A DNA stretch of 64,000 bases from Asparagopsis taxiformis (GCA_030407315.1 JALQPE010002611.1:1-64000), one strand, 5' to 3'. Positions 1-12,258 are shown, counted from the first letter of the stretch. Numbers and translations are program-made. Notes: generated by a model not told the origin, from the letters alone.

Positions 1-1240
1 GGCCTGCACTACTGTGTCTGAAATCGGGCCTGGGGCAGTACTGTACGGCAGTAAAATTCACTGCCTGAGGCAGTAAAATTTAGTACTGTAAAAATATAAA
101 TTAATGCCCTACTTGCCGGCAGTACAGTGCACTGCCCGGAGGCAGTGGCCATGTGCTGCCGACGGCAGTAGAAAGTACTGCCTGGATGTATGACGTGAGG
201 CAGTGGTGGGAGGCAGTGATAGTTGCTGGATTTAGATTGTCTTTCTGGCAGTGATTTGTGCTACATTGGCCTGTAAAATAAAGTAGTATATTGTGCTGAC
301 TTGCGCAGCACGGGGAGGGAGTAAAATATGCTGTCCAGGAATATGGCCCACGGTAGTACTATTTGGTGGCGTGGGATGCACCGTGTGGCAGTAGAAGCTA
401 GTGTTTCCGGCAGCGTGCTGTGCTGGCTGCGGGCCCGAATGACGGCAGCACATTTTGCTATATTTAGGTAGTGCCTCGATGTACTGTATGATACTGCCTG
501 CAGGTCATGGCAGAGGCAGAGAAATGTACTGTATTCTATTATTGGACAAAGCAGTAATTTCTGCTGCTGTGTGGTGCTGCTTTTTTTTGTACTTACAGGT
601 AGTGACAAGTCTATGTTCTGGCAGTAGAGTAATGTAGTGGAATATGATGACAGCAGACATGCTTCGAGGCTGTGTATTCTACTGCCTGTGGAAGCGAGTG
701 GGGACAGTAAATTATGATGTCTGACGAAATGTGTGAAAGCAATGAAATGAGGTGCTGATAGTCTCTGGGAAAAGCTGCCTGATAGTACTGCTTTATGATA
801 CGAAAAGAGCTACCGTACCGTGCTACTTGCCGTGGTGGAAAGTGCTGCCGTGCTCTACTACTTGCGTATGTGTAAATCACTGCCACGCTGTACTGCTCCA
901 GGATATGTGAATTGCTGCCCCACATCACTACAAAAAGTAGTATATTTTGATGTATTATAGAGCTGTCCAGATCAGCGTAAAGTACTGTCTGAGAGTGTTG
1001 TACTCGACAGGGGCATAGGACAGTACCAGTTACTGCCTGTAGCAGTGCAGTGTACTACCTGGAAGTGCTACCTGTGGCAGTACATTTCACTACCTGGAAC
1101 TAGTGCTTGAGACAGTACAATTTACTGTCGGGAAGTCTATACTAAACCAGTAAATTGTAGTGCCCTGCGGTACTAACTCGGACAGAACAGGAAAGTAGTA
1201 TAATATGATGCCTGCGGTAATACTTTCTAGTGCCTACAAT
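1..1240. repeat. Degenerate GGCAGTA/TACTGCC palindromic repeat tract
   Basis: The tract is built from short inverted words such as GGCAGTA, TACTGCC, ACTGCCTG and AGGCAGT, set about 15-25 bases apart in both orientations and separated by AAAATT or AATTTA spacers. Copies are diverged and there is no fixed period. Reading frames crossing it are rich in Cys, Tyr, Ser and Gln and end at random, so no gene is called. The same word family recurs at 17340-17700 and 41040-42010, so this is one dispersed family rather than a local accident. Confidence 0.75.
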
Positions 1241-3335
1241 TGACGTTTAGGACGATAAAATCAGGTGCAAATGCCATTCCAGCCGCATGTTCAGGAATCC
1301 AGCTACGAAATTTCTGGCAGAATGGAGTATCTCTCTCGGTAGTCTTCATAGAAACGTATAGGGATAATCAAGTGTGATCTGAAAGGACGTCAAAACTTTT
1401 ATATTGCATGGAAAACGATGCCTAACGGACTGTTTCAGTTCTATCATTAGACTAGACTACTCATCAAATCGAACTATCGTACCTAGAATCTTACTATCTC
1501 TACAACTAGGAGTAATGTTCAAGCAGCTCTAGTTTCTTGCTATTTGAACATGACATGCTATTTCTGTTCCACCCTATCGGGTGGACAAGGAATAGCATGT
1601 GATGTTCAGACAGGAAACAAATAAACACAACTATAAATGATCTGAAACCAGTTAGCAATCGGATATAGAAAAGTATCGAAAGCATGGGAACAAAATGAGT
1701 ATGAATGGAATGAACAAACTTATCATCATTGAACTATTTTTGCAAGCTTCCATCAAGCCAACTTAAAATCAATACCCCTGTGCCAGAATCATTTCGAATC
1801 AATAGACTAGAAAGAGGATCAGTGCAGAATGATATTCATGGATAGTGCACTATCTTTCCTGGAGAGCATGTGGTAAGAAAGGAAAAAGGGGAAAGATACC
1901 TCTACGACAACATACCAGTCTTACCTGCCATCTTCATGATACCCAGATGATGAAATGGTCCTATACGTCGCGCATCAACTGCCTTAAATAGACAGCTCAT
2001 ACACCCATAATGACCTCGTCGTAACCAGAAGGCAGATGATTTGGCAGACGATGATGTGGCAGATGATTTGGCAGCGAATGATCTGTCAAATTTTCTGGAC
2101 GTGAGAAATTAGCAGAAATTGAAATCATGTCCCTACGCAAAGTCAAAACAACCTAAAATTATTGGTAGTGATATCACTAGGACATATGTCCAGCTGCATA
2201 CTGAAGGAGAAACAGCTAATAAATGCTTTAGATTAGAGAAGTAGAAAATTTCATTGAGAATTACAACTGTTTCCTCAAGAATATAAATTTGATTACCATA
2301 CTAAGACTATTACTGCGACGCACTGTGCAATATGCTGAAGCGTTCATAAGTTTTTTTACTGGGGAATTTCTAGTAAATAATGGAAGCATAGCCATTTCAT
2401 TCATGAAGAGCAATCAGGAATCTATGTAGTCCTGAAAGCTCACTGAAGAACCCAGAATGGGATAACTAGTCAGATTATAATTGGGTAAATAGGGAACTAT
2501 TCTGTATTTTGTTTTCGATATGATGCAACAGTAAGAAAATATAAACAGCATGAGTTACTAAAGTTTATCAGCTAGATAAAGACGTATATCACTATTTCAT
2601 CCTACTCTTTATGTAGGGAATGATACTAATCAACGATTTTTGTGATGTTCTCTCGATTCTAAAGAGAAGAAATTAAAATTATGTATGTTAGAAGTAGGGG
2701 AAATTGCTAAGCGGCAGGCGATATATCGCACACCTATTTTTGTAAGCTGATTACTTCCAGACATTCATCAAAAGCCTTTGTACTGGCTGCAATTGCGAAC
2801 AGTTGCGAATTGCGAACAGTTGCGAATTTCGAAGAAAAATATCTATCTATGTTGAACGGTGCTGCTCATACTCCCTGAATAGTGAATTTCAAGGCTATTG
2901 TAGCGCAAAAAACTGCTCTCTTCTTCACTTTCGTGCTCTGACGGAATAGTGACACTACTGCGAGGCTGTGCTGTTTCGAAATCACCATTGCGCGAGAGGG
3001 AGATGAAATAAAACGAAATACACAGTTGATATCTTTGTAGAAAGTGAGAAGGATGAATATCGTTGCATTCAAGACATATATTCCTGGTCGGAAGAAATGG
3101 GATTCTGGCTTTGGCACTTTCTGATTCTATCGTGCATTTTTACTCATTGCCTCATAGTTTTCTGCTGCCTGTGACTATGGAGACGGAACTCGGCGCAAGC
3201 GCAATACCCGCAGAACTTGTTTTGCCCTAAGCGCTGTTTGGCAAGAAAGGGATCCCTTTCTTGCCAGCGCAGGTCATTTTCAGAAAACCGGTCAATCGGT
3301 TTTCTGAAAATGACCTGCTGTATGCAGTTGGCCAT
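1241..3335. other. AT-rich non-coding stretch
   Basis: About 2.1 kb of AT-rich DNA has frequent stops in all frames. It contains one clear hairpin (1546-1607) and a short direct repeat of 'gcgaacagttgcgaa' near 2790-2825. A frame of 83 codons on the minus strand at 2866-3117 has no recognisable features. Nothing here supports a gene. Confidence 0.6.
1546..1607. repeat. Imperfect hairpin
   Basis: The left arm begins GAACATGACATGCTATT and the right arm ends AATAGCATGTGATGTTC. An inner GTTCCACCC/GGGTGGAC stem surrounds a TATC loop. It is a stand-alone inverted repeat of about 62 bp in non-coding DNA. Confidence 0.7.
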
Positions 3336-3344
3336 GGCCACGGG

Positions 3345-3690
3345 TGTAGTTTCACATCTCCAAACCAGGTGCAGCGCACCCATTGGCCGCACAGCAGCCA
3401 GCTCTGCCAGCCAATGAGCGCATTGCACCTGGCCGCTGGAACGCAGGAACTATACCCGGTATTATTTTCACATCTCCAAACCAGGTGCAGCGCACCCATT
3501 GGCCGCACAGCAGCCAGCTCTGCCAGCCAATGAGCGCATTGCACCTGGCCGCTGGAACGCAGGAACTATACCCGGTATTATTTTCACATCTCCAAACCAG
3601 GTGCAGCGCACCCATTGGCCGCACAGCAGCCAGCTCTGCCAGCCAATGAGCGCATTGCATCTGGCCATTGGGACACTGAAACTATACCTG
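3345..3690. repeat. 117-bp satellite, about 3 units (nested-palindrome family)
   Basis: Near-identical units start at about 3363, 3480 and 3597 with 'ccaggtgcagcgcaccca'. Each unit holds two nested inverted repeats. One is a long stem CCAGGTGCA...CCATTGG / CCAATG...TGCACCTGG. The other is a short palindrome around TACCCGGTA (AATAATACCGGGTATTATT in the consensus). Frames running through it are repeat translations, not genes. The same family occurs at 11.0-12.0, 12.9-13.7 and, in reduced form, 15.0-15.2 kb. Confidence 0.85.
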
Positions 3691-4149
3691 CGATGGTGGC
3701 AGTTTGGGATTTATGGGCACATAATTTATCAACTTTTTACTACTGTACAGCCAGTTGTTGTCCAGTTTTCATCCATTCACACGTGCCGAAGTCTGCTTTC
3801 CGCCAAGTCTGTCACACCTACCTATCACAAGGTTCATAGGAGACAATCTGACACCACGTGCAACTTTGACGCCACGTTCCGCTTTTGGGATGTCGTGATC
3901 AATGCCCGACTTTACTGCGACACCCGGTCAGAGACAGTAGCCGCAACGATTTAATCAACTCACTAGTATATCGTGCATCATTGCAGACGTTCAACCAGTA
4001 ATTCTTCTTCTACGAAATCATCTCACACCACTTCCGCTCTGCCATCGTTCCAAGTCGCCAGCCACCGTTCCATCTTTCCTACTCTCTTCAGAACTCGTCG
4101 TCCATCTCTACACCGCCAACAGTCGTCATGACCTTCTATTGCCAGCATC

Positions 4150-5176
4150 ATGCTCCGCCAGTCGCAACATCGTCCAACCATATCTCCATTAGCTACTGTC
4201 ATAGACTATGACTCCACGACCGTTGAACATTTTCACTGTCACGACCTATCTACTCTGTCGACCGTGCTGCATACACCATACACAACGCGCTATATCCATG
4301 TCCGCCAAATTGAATCGCGCATCTCTCATCTCCTCGAAAAACACCATCAACTGCATCCTGATGCTCTTCGCGTCGTAGTAACTCCCTCAGCACGCCCATA
4401 TGTACGACTGTACGAGAACAATCTCCTTGTCGTTGCCCATCTCCCCGTCCGGAGCAATTTACTCCAAAAAGCACTTCTCTGCACGGACAAAGTGGTCGTT
4501 TGGGTGCAGTCAGGTCCAAATTCGCGGACGCACTCACCTGATCTATTGCTGCACGTCCTCCGCAATAATGTGCACGGTGTCCGAAACAAACAAGTTTCAG
4601 ACTTGATGTTCGTTCTCATGCATGCCTTACTGGAAAGCTTCTTCCCAGCGTTGGAGCTTGCAGGCGAGGAACTGGACACACTCGAACAGATCATTTTGTC
4701 AGACAGTCCGAGTCTAGCGTTTCAAGAGTAGATGCAACGTTACGTTGCGTATCAAACAGTCCAAGCGATATATTGCTGCCCTCAGAACGAGCATCTGGCC
4801 ATTGCGCCACTGCCTCATGACGCTCTCCATGCTGTCGGAACAATGGCTTTCAGAACATTCAAGTAGACATTTGCGGGATGCGCAAGAAATTTTGTTGTTC
4901 ATTCTAGACGTTTTGGAGAGTTACCGGCTGTGCGCTCATTGCCTACTGGAACTACAACTGGCGAGACAAAACAATCGAATGCAGGAAGTTATGCAGACGC
5001 TAACAATTGTCACCACAATATTTGTGCCATTGACCTTTCTTGCTGGCATTGAAGGGATGAATTTCAAATACATGCCCGAACTGCTCGGCAAGTGGAGTTA
5101 CAGCATTTTCTGGGTCATTGTGGCTGTTTTGGTGTTGCTTCAGATTGTAGTTTTTCGGAAGAAGGGCTGGATGTGA
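4150..5176 (+). pseudogene. corA-like: CorA-type Mg2+ transporter, frameshifted
   Basis: Two adjoining frames give one CorA-family protein of about 336 residues, the normal length for the compact CorA type. The first part (4150-4731) is the soluble N-terminal domain. The second (readable from about 4727) has the stalk helix (IKQSKRYIAALRTSIWPLR), then helix 1 with the signature GMNF (family GMN) followed by KYMPEL, then a last hydrophobic helix ending FRKKGW. CorA proteins form pentameric divalent-cation channels in membranes. The frame changes at about 4727-4745, where the first part ends at TAG 4729-4731. A small indel explains this, because no convincing splice sites are visible. It is probably a recent pseudogene or a sequence error. 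The compact CorA type suggests an organellar or bacterial-like origin, but this is not demonstrated. Confidence 0.8.
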
Positions 5177-5690
5177 GCGCTCAACTATACACCTCATCCC
5201 CAATTCGTTGCTCGTCGACGAGCGGGGATCCCTCAAACTCCTTTTTTTTGAACGAAGCTTCGCTCATCTACCAAATGGAACCGATTTCTAGCGGTCGGTG
5301 CAGACAAGAGCACAAAAACTTGATTGCGTGCGTGTCAGGTTCTCTCCGTGCGTCGGCATGCACTCACTAGGAAACGACTTGGATAGGTTTGCCTCCAGTA
5401 GCAAGAGAAGCTTACGGCAGAACATTTTTCGAAGCAACACATGAGAATAGGCAAATCATGCTTGTGTACATTCCAACATTTGGATTATTGTATGTCCAGC
5501 CTACATCAAACGTAAACCGCTATCAGTATCCTCGCTACTCCGGCACTTCAAAATCCCTCTTACACAGTCAAGACGTTGCCTTCACTTGTTCGTCTTCGTA
5601 TGGCTCCTCGATGGCCGGCTCACCGTCCGCCGGCGCCGTTATCGTTACCATCTGTTCTTTAGCAGTTATGCTGACGTCTTCCATCGCACT
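5177..5690. other. Intergenic, nothing recognised
   Basis: Short overlapping frames occur in this stretch, but none has recognisable motifs, and no repeats stand out. It separates the CorA relic from the tail of the phosphofructokinase relic, which ends convergently on the minus strand. Confidence 0.5.
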
Positions 5691-5699
5691 AGTTACAGT

Positions 5700-8600
5700 C
5701 GAATCCTAGGATTCGGAGAAGCTTCTTGTAGGGAGAGACGGCCGAGAGACGTGGTTGATGGGTTGTTGAAATCACACGTTGCCACATTCGGCTTTTCACA
5801 TCCACTTTCGTTCGTCCGCGATGGTAAATTTCCTCCATGGGGATGAGAACGAAAAGTGTGTTGATCAATCCAACGGAAACCCTGAAAAGCCGTACGTGGC
5901 ACCGTGAACAGCGCTTTGTGCAAGAAGTGAGCAGTGCAAATTGTCGCTGGCATTAGCAGGGACGGAGCGAATTTCGTAGGTAGGATCGATGAGCTTCAAA
6001 TTGATCTCCCTTCCACGCTTCTTAAAATCCCCGTTAATCTTATCCTTGAACCACAGACCGACGTCGGGCAAGTGCTTATTCCCTGACGCGTCAAAGCCAG
6101 TGGTGACCTTTTTTTCTCTACAAGTTCTAGCCCGGCACCTTCGGCAATCCCAATGACCATGTGCCCCTTCGATCGTATCATATCCTCAATGTACTGGAAA
6201 AGACCACACTTACCTTCCAGTTCGAATTTGACCTCAGGAATGAGGCAGCAATCTACATCCCTAGATGCGAGCGTAGAAAACATTACAATCTGACCCGAGT
6301 GTCTACCCATAAGTTTCACGAGTCCTATTCCGTTAAGTGCACTCCTTGCCTCTGTTTTTGCACACTTGATGCTTCGTTGCGCTTCTTCCACAGCTGTGTC
6401 AAATCCAAAGGACTTGTCTATCAACGCAATGTCATTATCAATCGTTTTCGGGATACCTACTACTGCAGCCAAATAGCGGCGGGCCCTGAGTTCTTCAAAA
6501 ATCTTCACAGCACCACGATGGGTACCCCGAAATCAACTTTTCTTCGCCTGAGCTCGGATCCGTTGTCTCAAAGTAACTTTCCACTTTCAACATATGACCG
6601 GTTGGGTTGAAGAGAAGGAATCGAAGCGGAATAACAGATGTGGGTATGATCCCATTGTTCATGAATGTGGAGACGTTGATCTCTACAACAAATACTCGCA
6701 GACTGCAGCATCGATTCGCATATCGTTGGAACATTCGACGGCAAAGGGCCTCAATGTCATCAATCTCTACCTTGACAGGCGGAATCACATTGAGGAAAAT
6801 ATGGTTGAAATCGGTTCTCCGGAATCGACAATCGCAACTTGCCATTTCTACTGCATCTAGAGCCTCGACAAAAGTTCTTTCCGCGTCGGGGATCGATACA
6901 ATGGCACCAGCATTTGAAGAGGCAAAGATATTAGCCAGTCTGATAAAAGCTCGGACAAAAACTCTTGCATCGATATCCCGATCAGATCTAGTTGGTTTCT
7001 TCGCATCTGGCATCCCTGGGGCTGGTTTCCCGCTTTGCAAACTATCTGTAGACTCTGCCCTGGATGACCCAGGATACAGATGTTGTCCGGTTCGCTTCGT
7101 ACGGGAGCCATCAGAGACACTTTCATTGAGAGGGGGGCGTTTTGCAGATTTCGAAGAATCTTCACTTCTCTTCTTCCGAGTAGTAGACTTGTCCTGAGCG
7201 AAGAACACATGCACAGAACGCGTAGGATAGTCAAAGCGAGTAATCGAAAAGTTGGATAAGCGAGACAACTCAAGCTGGAACGCCATAGGAGGATCAATAT
7301 GTCGGAATATAGGGTCCTCATTAAAATTATCCTGTACCCGGAACGTGTAGAATCCAGGATAAGTCACAGATTCACTTGATGGGGTAGGAGCGACAATAAA
7401 GGATATCGTCTTGAGCCCGGCTCTTGACGACAATTCCATTCGACTGGCCTTTGCGCGACAAAAGGCTGACAAGCTTTGGCTCATCAATACTTCGGACGCT
7501 AATGGATCACGTAGGGTATCATTACGGCCTGTCTGTTTCCCCTCTTTCGAAGATTCTTTGTACTTTGCTGTATCGGTTGTATTACCCGGCGCACTTTCAT
7601 CCCATCGTAACAAGACTGTCATCACATTGACATTCCTGGGCTGAACTGCTTTTGCAGAATTTGCGTACGCACGCAGCACGTGCTGCTCAAGAATCATGTC
7701 AAATTCTGCTTCCATAGATGACCAGTTATCAAATGCTGCCATTAATCCTCTCCTATACGGCTCACTTTCCGACTTATCAGAAGTGCCTCCATTTGCATAA
7801 GAGAGATTGTCTGCAGAATCGAAAGACGAGATTCCCTTTGGAACTTGCAGTTGGCCATTACCCGTTCCTTTCATTGATCGTACTACAGACACAGGAGCAG
7901 TGTGTTCGGCTTTCACAAAACGGAACTGCCACTCTGCTGTTAATGCAGAACAGTTGAGCAATCCACTCCCAACTGACATGGTGAGATTGGATACTTCATA
8001 CGCTCGGTAGGACCTTAGCAATTGAACTTGAATAGCAGCACGCCTAACTTCAACAGACACAGACTTGGCATCAGGAGGGAGGGCAAAAGCAACCAGGACA
8101 TCCAAAATAGACTCACTCAGGCCGACAATAATGTACATCTGATTGAAGCCCGTGATCTGGATTGAATCGCAAACCATCTTTGTATTATGGCCGCCACGCG
8201 AATACCCCAATATACTGCCACCATCATGATGAATGGACTGAACCTTATCCTCCGTAAGTGGAATAAGTTTGAGATGGGTCGAATAGAATCCACGATAGCC
8301 ATATGGAATTCCAGAAATATTCTGACCGCCATACAACAGCGAAAGCGTAATCACCAGCTCACGAATAACAGAATTGAGGCCAGGACACAAACCGCCGCAG
8401 GTGACGATACATGCACGGACCATATTGCGCGGATGAAAAGCGAGCAGCCCTCTGGGACCTGCACGGTAGAATTCGCGACACATGGTAGTGTTCTCCGCAT
8501 CTGAAATAATGTCGACAAGAATGGTATCATTGGCGCCGACAAAGCTCATGCAGCTCATGCCGAGGTTGCTCTGACCGGAGGGGTCGGATCCTAGCGGGCT

Positions 8601-8861
8601 GGGGAAGGAGCCGACGGTGGCCCAGGAGGAAATGTGCTGCGGTTCGAGACATTGTCTCGGACGTGGGAAGAAGATCTTGGAGAATTTAGCAAAGCGAGGG
8701 GCAGTTATCTTGGACGCGTTGTCGTCGTACGTTACCTGTGCATCACGGATAATTTTTGGCAGATCATGAGTCGACTATACATCGTCTTCTGGGGCGAGGT
8801 TAACAGTGTCAAGCGTCTTGGTGCGGACAATGGGCGTGGCTGCTGTCGGAGGACGGGACAT
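5700..8861 (-). pseudogene. PFK: Plant-type 6-phosphofructokinase pseudogene, interrupted
   Basis: The original start is probably the ATG at 8861-8859 (AAAATGTCC). The frame meets TAG at 8777-8775 (codon 29), then continues open with the substrate/nucleotide-site motif TCGGLCPGLN, GIPYGYRGF and GGSILGYSRGG. After QMYIIVG the gene is broken by foreign sequence (about 6527-8120). It resumes in another frame at [13 protein letters not shown], then [37 protein letters not shown] and IAEGAG. A further frame change lies at the T7 run 6109-6115, after which [22 protein letters not shown] and QSAVHGA follow. Another shift near 5875 leads to [16 protein letters not shown] and the C-terminus. These motifs are those of the plant-type PFK family, a glycolytic enzyme of cytosol or plastid. 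The stop, the insertion and at least two shifts make it non-functional. Confidence 0.9.
6527..8120 (-). pseudogene. ACC (fragment): Acetyl-CoA carboxylase central-domain fragment inside PFK
   Basis: About 530 uninterrupted codons sit between the two halves of the PFK glycine motif. They match the non-catalytic central region of multidomain (homomeric) acetyl-CoA carboxylase, between the biotin carrier and carboxyltransferase parts. In order they show a helical segment with RSYRAYEV, RRGLMAAFDNW, YPGFYTFRVQDNFNEDPIFRH, DPPMAFQLELSRL, RVFVRAFIRL, FVEALDAVEMA, TDFNHIFLNVIPPV, RMFQRYANRCCSLRVFVVE, and PLRFLLFNPTGHMLKVESY. The fragment is in the same orientation as PFK and in frame with PFK's N-terminal part, but about 1594 bp long, so PFK's C-terminal part is out of frame. 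No biotin or carboxyltransferase motif is present, so it cannot be an enzyme by itself. TCGG stands at both junctions, so microhomology or a very short target duplication is possible. Confidence 0.85.
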
Positions 8862-8989
8862 TTTGACAAACGAACTGGCTTTGGGAACTGCAAGGCTGGC
8901 GATGGTGATCGACTGAGTCTTCTACCGGCATTTCCCAACTGGCGCAATTCATTCAACCACCTTTAATGTCCAGCAAACTTATCGTTTTT

Positions 8990-9830
8990 TCGCCTTATGC
9001 AATATGTCGTCGTGGAGCAGCCAACTTCAAAATCTTATCCCCGATAGTGTAGCTGACTATAACATGATGTAAGTAAGTTGGACGCACCTTCCCAATTCGA
9101 TGAACACAACCGACAGCCTGCGCTTCCAGAAATATATTCATACTCGGCTCCACCAACACCACATGATGTGCGTCAGTAAGATTGAGACCAATACCTGCAC
9201 AACGCAGTGGTATTAATAGAACGTTGAAATCTATAAAGATATAGATAAGCATATGCTTGATTTGAACTTGTCCACAATCTTAAGTTTGTGCGAATTTGCA
9301 AACACCATGGTGTTTGCGAAGATTGTGGTTCTATTCATAGAACCTTTCTCTAGCACTCCGTTCAAATGCGTAATACCGTTCATTTCGAGTGCTGTCGAGA
9401 TCATTTTCAGCACGTGCTGCAAAGCGTACGCTTTGCCACTCGGAGAATACCATAACTTTCCGCGTAGCGTCCACTTGCCATATGCCGCGCAGCAATCGGA
9501 TAATAGCTCTTGCTTTAGCTCCAACAAATCAGCGCACTGCATCTGTACTGTCTTAGAAAATTGACCTTCGTTCACTGCTAGTCGCCTCCACCTTTTTTCC
9601 TTTTCCACTTGGCGAGATCAAAGCGTCTAATTCTTCCTCTTCTTAAGAAGAGCAATCGCAATTGCGAGCCGGGTGACGGCGGCAGCCCACTACCATCACC
9701 TTTTGTTTTTCCAAGTCCACCAAGAACAGTAAAACTAACTTCATCTGCAGAGCAACATAAACGACACCTCGGACAAGCAATGCTTTGTACGTACGAGAGT
9801 ACTCTCGTTCGCAACTCCTTTTTCTTAATC
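8990..9830 (-). pseudogene. SNF2-family helicase / RING relic (SHPRH/RAD5-like)
   Basis: Read on the minus strand, three frames make up pieces of one gene. Near 9770 is an end of a RING-like cysteine cluster (IACPRCRLCC). Next comes a basic helical stretch (KRWRRLAVNEGQF). Then YGKWTL and KAYALQHVLKMIS suggest the entry to the helicase C-lobe. After an inserted hairpin comes LLIPLRCAGIGLNLTDAHHVVLVEP...EAQAVGCVHRIG, which is SNF2 motif V-VI with the arginine finger region HRIG. RING placed within a SNF2 helicase is typical of SHPRH and RAD5 ubiquitin ligases. The ATPase N-lobe is missing and the frames do not join, so this is a fragment. Confidence 0.7.
9272..9328. repeat. Hairpin insertion within the SNF2 relic
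   Basis: The arms CCACAATCTT / AAGATTGTGG enclose an inner perfect palindrome GCAAACACCATGGTGTTTGC. The hairpin lies between the conserved helicase C-lobe segments and replaces coding sequence, so it arrived after the gene was already present. Confidence 0.75.
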
Positions 9831-9835
9831 GATTA

Positions 9836-9909
9836 ATTCCTCATCAGTTCCAACTCTGCGATACCCGCTCACGTGAGCGGGTATCGCAGAGTTGGAACTG
9901 ATGAGGAAT
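9836..9909. repeat. 74-bp perfect palindrome
   Basis: The sequence is perfectly self-complementary with no loop, centred at ACGT 9871-9874. The left arm starts AATTCCTCATCAG and the inner part reads CGCTCACGTGAGCG. It lies directly at the 5' edge of the SNF2/RING relic. Confidence 0.9.
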
Positions 9910-10985
9910 AGCGGGCGCATAAGCGTCGGGTTTTGAAATAGCCTGAGTGCAGTTCATTTTTCGTGCTGGTTGGAATGCGTCTGTAACTCGTTTCAAATTG
10001 ACAAGATACTGACATTCACGCTAGTGGGGGATTGGTGAACCAAGATCTTGCGTGTTTCATGACAATCTGGCTGATATCGCGGTGGTATCGACTTATTCGT
10101 GTTATATTATCGTTGATAGCTATATCGTTGTCGCATTATATACATATCTATACGACGAGCTTGGCAACTACAGACACTGTTTCCGACTGTCTGAAACAGT
10201 GTCTGTAGACATCAACGAGCGGTCAGAAAGGGAAGACGGATCTGTATGTGCTGCAGACATTGGCGAAATATAGATATGGACATTTTACAATGGGGAGGAT
10301 ATAAGTGCAGCTGATCGACGAATAGGTACAATAGGCATGTTGACTGTGATTCATATTGGAGTTCAATGGAGCAAAAACAATATTGAAGTATGTCATGCTC
10401 ATCCATTGAGATGGCTACCAATGCTGCAGCAATCTCATGACATTGGAGATCTGGAGGTGGTAGGTGGAAGCGCGGTATTAGGGATGGGGAATATTGGTTT
10501 CCTTCTCAATGGGCGAAGAGTAATAACTGGTGATAGCTGTGCCGATGCTACGGGGTGAATCTAGTCGACGTATTGGCTTCACGGTGTATTACCGACGCCT
10601 ATCGAATACCGCAACCGCTGTCCGGCTGATGAACTGAAATCCAGGCACTGATTTCTCGCCTACCGACATTGCAATATTTTAATTACACTACCATCTTTGA
10701 GTCGATTCAAGTCAAGTCACAGCACGGCTGACGTGATAAAACTAGACCAATGGAACTGTCATCGACATAGAGTCTCAGACGGGTGTTAGTTTGGTGTAGG
10801 CAAGGCAACAAACCTCGATTATTTGGCATTCTAGAGACCTTATTCCCTCCAACTCCGCCATGTACTGGTTGCACGGGTTTGTGCTTCTAATCTATCTCCA
10901 TGATGCGTTCAATTTCGGCATTGAGTCGGTCAAGTCTAGCCAGGCCTCGGCAGGTTGCTACCATCCTTCACTGACGGTCACTCTA
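9910..10985. other. Non-coding, one hairpin
   Basis: No reading frame with family features is present. A hairpin at 10168-10208 has 16-bp arms, CTACAGACACTGTTTC / GAAACAGTGTCTGTAG, with a 9-base loop. The rest is unique, moderately AT-rich DNA. Confidence 0.6.
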
Positions 10986-10999
10986 TTCCAAATAAATTA

Positions 11000-12035
11000 C
11001 CATCCTCAGCCGCTCTGCCATTGGCTGCTGGTCGGCTGGCCGCTTCTGGCCAATGGCATTGCAGCACCTGGACTGGGTAGACCCAGAATAATACCGGGTA
11101 TAGTTTTGCCGTACCAAGAGCCAGGTGCAGCAGTGCCATTGGCCGCCGGTAGGCTGGCTGCCTCTGGCCAGTGACAATGCTGCACCTGGACTGGGTAGAC
11201 CCAAAATAATACCGGGTATTATTTTGCCATAGCAGAAGCCAGGTGCAACAAAGCCATTGGCTGGTGGTCGGCTGGCCGCTTCTGGCCAATGGCAGTAGTG
11301 CACCTGGACCTGGTACACCCAAAATAATACCGGGTATTATTTTGCCATAGCAGAAGCCAGGTGCAGCAGTGCTATTGGCTGGTGGTCGGCTGGCCGCCTC
11401 TGGCCAGTGACAATGCTCCACCTGGACTGGGTAGACCCAAAATAATACCGGGTATTATTTTGCCATAGCAGAACCCAGGTGCAACACAGCCATTGGCTGG
11501 TGGTCGGCTGGCCGCCTCTGGCCAGTGACAATGCTCCACCTGGACTGGGTAGACCCAAAATAATACCGGGTATTATTTTGCCATAGCAGAACCCAGGTGC
11601 AACACAGCCATTGGCTGGTGGTCGGCTGGCCGCCTCTGGCCAATGGCAGTAGTGCACCTGGACCTGGTACACCCAAAATAATACCGGGTATTATTTTGCC
11701 ATAGCAGAAGCCAGGTGCAACAAAGCCATTGGCTGGTGGTCGGCTGGCCGCCTCTGGCCAATGGCAGTAGTGCACCTGGATTGGGTAGACCCAAAATAAT
11801 ACCGGGTATTATTTTGCCATAGCAGAAGCCAGGTGCAACACAGCCATTGGCTGGTGGTCGGCTGGCCGCTTCTGGCCAATGGCAGTAGTGCACCTGGACC
11901 TGGTACACCCAAAATAATACCGGGTATAGTTTTGCCATGGCAAAAGCCAGGTGCAACACTACTATTGGCTGTCGTCGGCTGACCGATTTCTGCCAATGGC
12001 ACTGCTGCACCTGGACCTGGTGCACATCTCGCACG
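11000..12035. repeat. About 118-bp satellite, about 9 tandem units (nested palindromes)
   Basis: Units recur every ~118 bases. The palindrome AATAATACCGGGTATTATT appears near 11092, 11208, 11322, 11440, 11558, 11676, 11793 and 11912. Between these lies a long imperfect stem CCAGGTGCA...GCCATTGG / GCCAATGG...TGCACCTGG. The array therefore alternates a short AT-flanked palindrome with a long GC-rich hairpin. Frames of 100-165 codons in it merely translate the repeat. Confidence 0.9.
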
Positions 12036-12258
12036 TCCTCTCCACCGATGATAGTCTTTGGACTGGCCATTTGTGCGCGCTGCTGTGTAGGACGTTGTTT
12101 GATTTACGCAGAATAGAAGATATGGATCACCAAGCAAGAAACGATAGTGACATGTTCTGCTTATGTTTTGTTGTGGTTGGGTTCAAGTGAAGGTAAATGC
12201 TATCATCTTTTTGAGGAATTTGGGTGTCATGCGACAAGATTTTTGTTATGTGAACGGT

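Noticed and set aside
10978..12137. Frames of 100-165 codons with WPEAASRPPANG-like repeats
   Set aside because: They translate the ~118-bp nested-palindrome satellite and have no start or non-repeat coding flanks.
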